In this document: positions 61,467 to 64,000 of the stretch, piece by piece
Position numbering within the stretch: position 1 is the stretch's first letter
How the letters are laid out: each line of letters starts with the position of its first letter
Assembly: GCA_010279815.1 (NCBI GenBank)
Contig: QEOQ01000486.1
Span: 960,935-1,024,934 of the forward strand
Source: Brachionus plicatilis
Taxonomy: Eukaryota; Rotifera; Eurotatoria; Ploima; Brachionidae
Length of the DNA stretch: 64,000 nt
Direction: 5' to 3'
Made by a program: the position numbers and the translations under genes
The notes under the pieces: model-generated
Told to the model about the DNA's origin: nothing
The model's input: the letters and a program-made list of their open reading frames with translations, nothing else
The model's database searches: none

Positions 61467-62460
61467 CTACTGCTCGCGGCCATCCCAATCAAATCCACCA
61501 GGCCGCTCTTCGTGCAAAACGTTTTCGTCCTCGGTCGGGTCTCTTGACTCAAAAAGCCATTCTCTACAAAAATTACAAAATTAAAAAAATAAATATTCTA
61601 AAATAACTAAAGTACATAAATCGTGGTGTTTTTAGAATGCGGAATCCGCCTTGCTGTTTGGGAAACACATCTTCCAAGTAGTAGTATACATGACCAACAG
61701 CTATGCCCATCAAATCAACAGTGGTTGAGCCTCCCAATAGCAATGAAAACCCGCACAGAACCCAGGGCAGGTACGGTGCCTGAAAATTCATTAGACCGAA
61801 AAAATTCATTCTTGTCAAAAGAATATAATGTTTTTTTTTTGTTAAAAATTGACCTTTTTTTGGTACCTGATTGAAGGATTACGCCTGCCCCACACGTACA
61901 CATACATTATGGTCAGTGCGTTGCCCAAAAATATTGTGTTAACAAAAAAACCAATTAACTTTTTAAAATAAAATTTTAATTTAAAATGTTTGTTTTTTTT
62001 TTTTGTTGTTGTTGATTCAATTACTATCAGCATCAGACCGCCGAACAAAAGCATGAAAAAAAAATCTGCGGTCTTTCCTCGGAAAGAGCCTTCTTCTAGA
62101 AATCTACAGTAGCGATATGTGAACAGCATATTGAACAAAAAACTAAATCCGATCGGACCAAAATAACAAAAATTTGTGACCAGTCTCCATATCTGAACAA
62201 AAATTAAATAGTTGGAATAAGTTGATGATTTTTGAAGTTTACTTGAAAATTTTTGAAAATTAGTTCTGGATTAAAATATAACTGATATGGTGTGACTATA
62301 TCAAGTTGCTTGAAAGAAGATAAATAATTTAATTGAAAAAAAATAGAATTAAAATATAAAGGAATACCACAGCGAGAGTGGTCAAGACGCATGAAGTCAC
62401 ATAGGCTCGTGTTACCGGTGGTATTTGCATGAATTCATGGTACATCAATTGATTTGCCAT
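61467..62460 (-). CDS. DERL2: Derlin-2-like ER-associated degradation protein, complete, 236 residues
   Basis: Six exons on the minus strand: 62368-62460, 62243-62308, 62025-62192, 61867-61958, 61616-61810 and 61467-61563, all joined in frame. Family signatures: [36 protein letters not shown] (the WR motif), [62 protein letters not shown] with the GxxxG helix motif, and EERPGGFDW at the end. Derlins are rhomboid pseudoproteases of the ER membrane that form the retrotranslocation channel with HRD1 and recruit p97. Length compares with 239 in human Derlin-2. The C-terminus stops at DWDGREQ, so the GxGxRLG p97-binding SHP box seen in mammalian Derlin-1/2 is missing or degenerate. Start: [16 protein letters not shown] fits the family start. 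Confidence 0.97.
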
Positions 62461-63441
62461 ATTAGACGGGCATTTAGCAAATATTCGAACTCAAATAAAA
62501 ATGACAATTTTTTTTGTTAATAATAAATTCAAATTAAAATTTTATTTTATTATTTTTTTGAAAAAAATAAGAAATATTCTTTGCAATTTAGCATATTTTG
62601 AAATTTTTGCCGTATAGAAAACTTGTTACGTGGTTAATGTAAACTGACTTGGAAGATTTTGATTTGCTCTTAAATATCTAATTTTTGAAATTTATTTTAC
62701 AGACTAAATATGAAAAAAATGGATAAAAAAATTTTTAAATAAATACTGCTATTCTAAAAATGACAGTTTACTACATTTTTTTACAATTATTTATTTTATT
62801 TATTTGTTTGTTATAAAAAATATAAAATAAAACTTAGAGGAACTTTTGAATATTTTTAACAATTAAAGAGGCATAGCATAAAGAATTTTAAATGAAGACT
62901 GTAATAGATAAATGAACCTAAATGAAGTGGTTTAATAGGGAATGTAAAAAAAATTTATTTAAAGATTTTATAAAACAAAATTTATAAAATTAGTTATAAA
63001 TATTCATTCAAAAAATAAATATTTAATATAAATTGAATATTAAAAAAATATATAAATTGAAATTAACTCCTTTCTTTATTTGATTTGAAACTTTTTTATA
63101 GCATACATTTATATCTTATTTAAACAAATAATTGCATCCAACTTTAAAAACAAATTTTATGCCTTATAATGTTTTACTTCATTTGCCTTGAATAAAATCT
63201 CACTCTAGAAAAACTAAAAAGTACCAAAGAAAATCTTGGGATTCGTAATAAAATATCAAGTCCATAAACAAATAATCAAAAATGGCTTATATATTTTTAC
63301 AGTATCAATTTTTTTTATTGGTGTTAGAAAAAATTAATTTCTGAATTTCTCTTTTTATAAAACTTTTTCTATTTGAAATAGAAATTCAGAAAATATTAAA
63401 ATTCATTTTTTACTAATTTATTGATTGTAAGAATCGAAATA
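62461..63441. promoter_or_regulatory. Shared 5' flank between divergent Derlin and a plus-strand gene
   Basis: About 980 bases of AT-rich DNA lie between the Derlin ATG (62460, minus) and the ATG at 63442 (plus). It must hold the promoter sides of both if both are real. No motif stands out. Confidence 0.35.
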
Positions 63442-63555
63442 ATGATAGAATCATCATCAAATTTCGAGTTTGTAAAGCCAGCAAATCTTCATTCAAAAAT
63501 AATAGATAACATTTATGATTCTTTAATAGACGCTGAAGAAATCGAAATAAAAAAG
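63442..63555 (+). CDS. First exon of an unidentified gene, 3'-partial
   Basis: ATG followed by 38 clean codons, MIESSSNFEFVKPANLHSKI then IDNIYDSLIDAEEIEIKK, ending exactly at a donor AAG|GTGAGA. It is acidic and probably cytosolic or nuclear. No family recognised; no second exon is evident before the window end, so the intron is at least 445 bases. Protein-like composition and a proper donor make it likely real. Confidence 0.5.
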
Positions 63556-64000
63556 GTGAGAAAAAAATAAAAACTTTCTAGCCTAATGCTTTTTATGAGA
63601 CTATAATACCACAGATACTGAATTAAAGCATATATTTAAAAAAACTAAAGTGGCCTAATTTTTATTTTTATTTTTAATAGAATATAATTATTTAAAATAT
63701 TTCAAAAAATAAATTTTCTTTTCTTTTTTTTTGATACCTAAGTTTGATACGAATAAATGAAAAAAAACTTTTAATAAAAAAAATTGACACCTAAAAATTT
63801 AAGAGTTTGAAAACGATTTTTTTGAATATATAAAAGGATTGAATAATTTAAAAATTTGCGATTGAAACGAGGTTTTAGCCTCACCATAATAGTTCGTTAA
63901 ATTTTTTTTTAATCTTTTTTTATCACATTTTTTTATTAAATTCATTAAAAATATTTAGCATAATAATCTCTATACTATTAAACCTTCATGCTGAATAAAT
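63556..64000. other. AT-rich right flank, probably intron
   Basis: No coding sequence or repeat recognised. Taken as intron of the gene that starts at 63442, if that gene is real. Confidence 0.4.

Noticed and set aside
1..64000. CRISPR arrays, bacterial operons, rRNA or tRNA genes, viral genes
   Set aside because: No regular short repeats with unique spacers, no cloverleaf or rRNA core motifs, and all good coding regions are spliced or intronless animal genes.

Overview
The window looks like nuclear DNA of an invertebrate animal. It is extremely A+T-rich (clearly above 70% by eye). Genes are split by very short introns (mostly 45-60 bases) with GT..AG borders and TTTTAG/TTTCAG acceptors, mixed with a few kilobase-scale introns. 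The gene set is typically bilaterian: a receptor protein tyrosine phosphatase, a tetraspanin, a peptide-type GPCR, gankyrin, a class VI POU factor and Derlin. Composition and intron sizes would suit a rotifer or another small AT-rich lophotrochozoan, but that placement is inference. I see no prokaryotic, organellar or viral genes.

Layout. About 859-10788 (+): 3' part of a receptor tyrosine phosphatase with Ig, FN3, one membrane helix, an intact catalytic D1 and a D2 that stops near the WPD position. 10789-19202: non-coding, with several inverted-repeat (MITE-like) elements and one doubtful open frame. 19203-20204 (+): complete four-exon tetraspanin. 21508-21882: short piggyBac-like element. 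23288-24856 (-): intronless rhodopsin-type GPCR. 24857-47405: more than 22 kb nearly without genes, containing MITEs, a CR1-type retrotransposon tail split by a hAT-like MITE (35540-36245), one orphan candidate exon (35368-35476) and a nested MITE cluster (39496-40823). 47406-48220 (-): gankyrin (PSMD10). About 49190-50458 (+): a small, apparently broken gene. 53301-54773: a second piggyBac-like element carrying a nested TA-flanked MITE and a nested Mutator-like element with a SWIM-finger transposase remnant. 55318-57000 (-): POU6-class POU-homeodomain factor in a G+C-rich island. 57700-59700: degenerate tandem array of roughly 240-base units 5' of the POU gene. 61055-61300 (-): small unknown gene close behind Derlin. 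61467-62460 (-): complete six-exon Derlin-2. 63442-63555 (+): first exon of a divergent gene that leaves the window.

The genes do not form one pathway. Derlin (ER-associated degradation) and gankyrin (proteasome assembly) both belong to protein turnover but lie 13 kb apart with transposons between them. The richest signal is a stratigraphy of transposons: at 53.3-54.8 kb and 35.5-36.2 kb, target-site duplications and the uninterrupted sequence let the order of insertions be read directly. I did not find a convincing new molecular system. The points most worth checking are the truncated D2 domain ending on a perfect palindrome, the homeodomain loop insertion in the POU factor, and several orphan coding-like exons.
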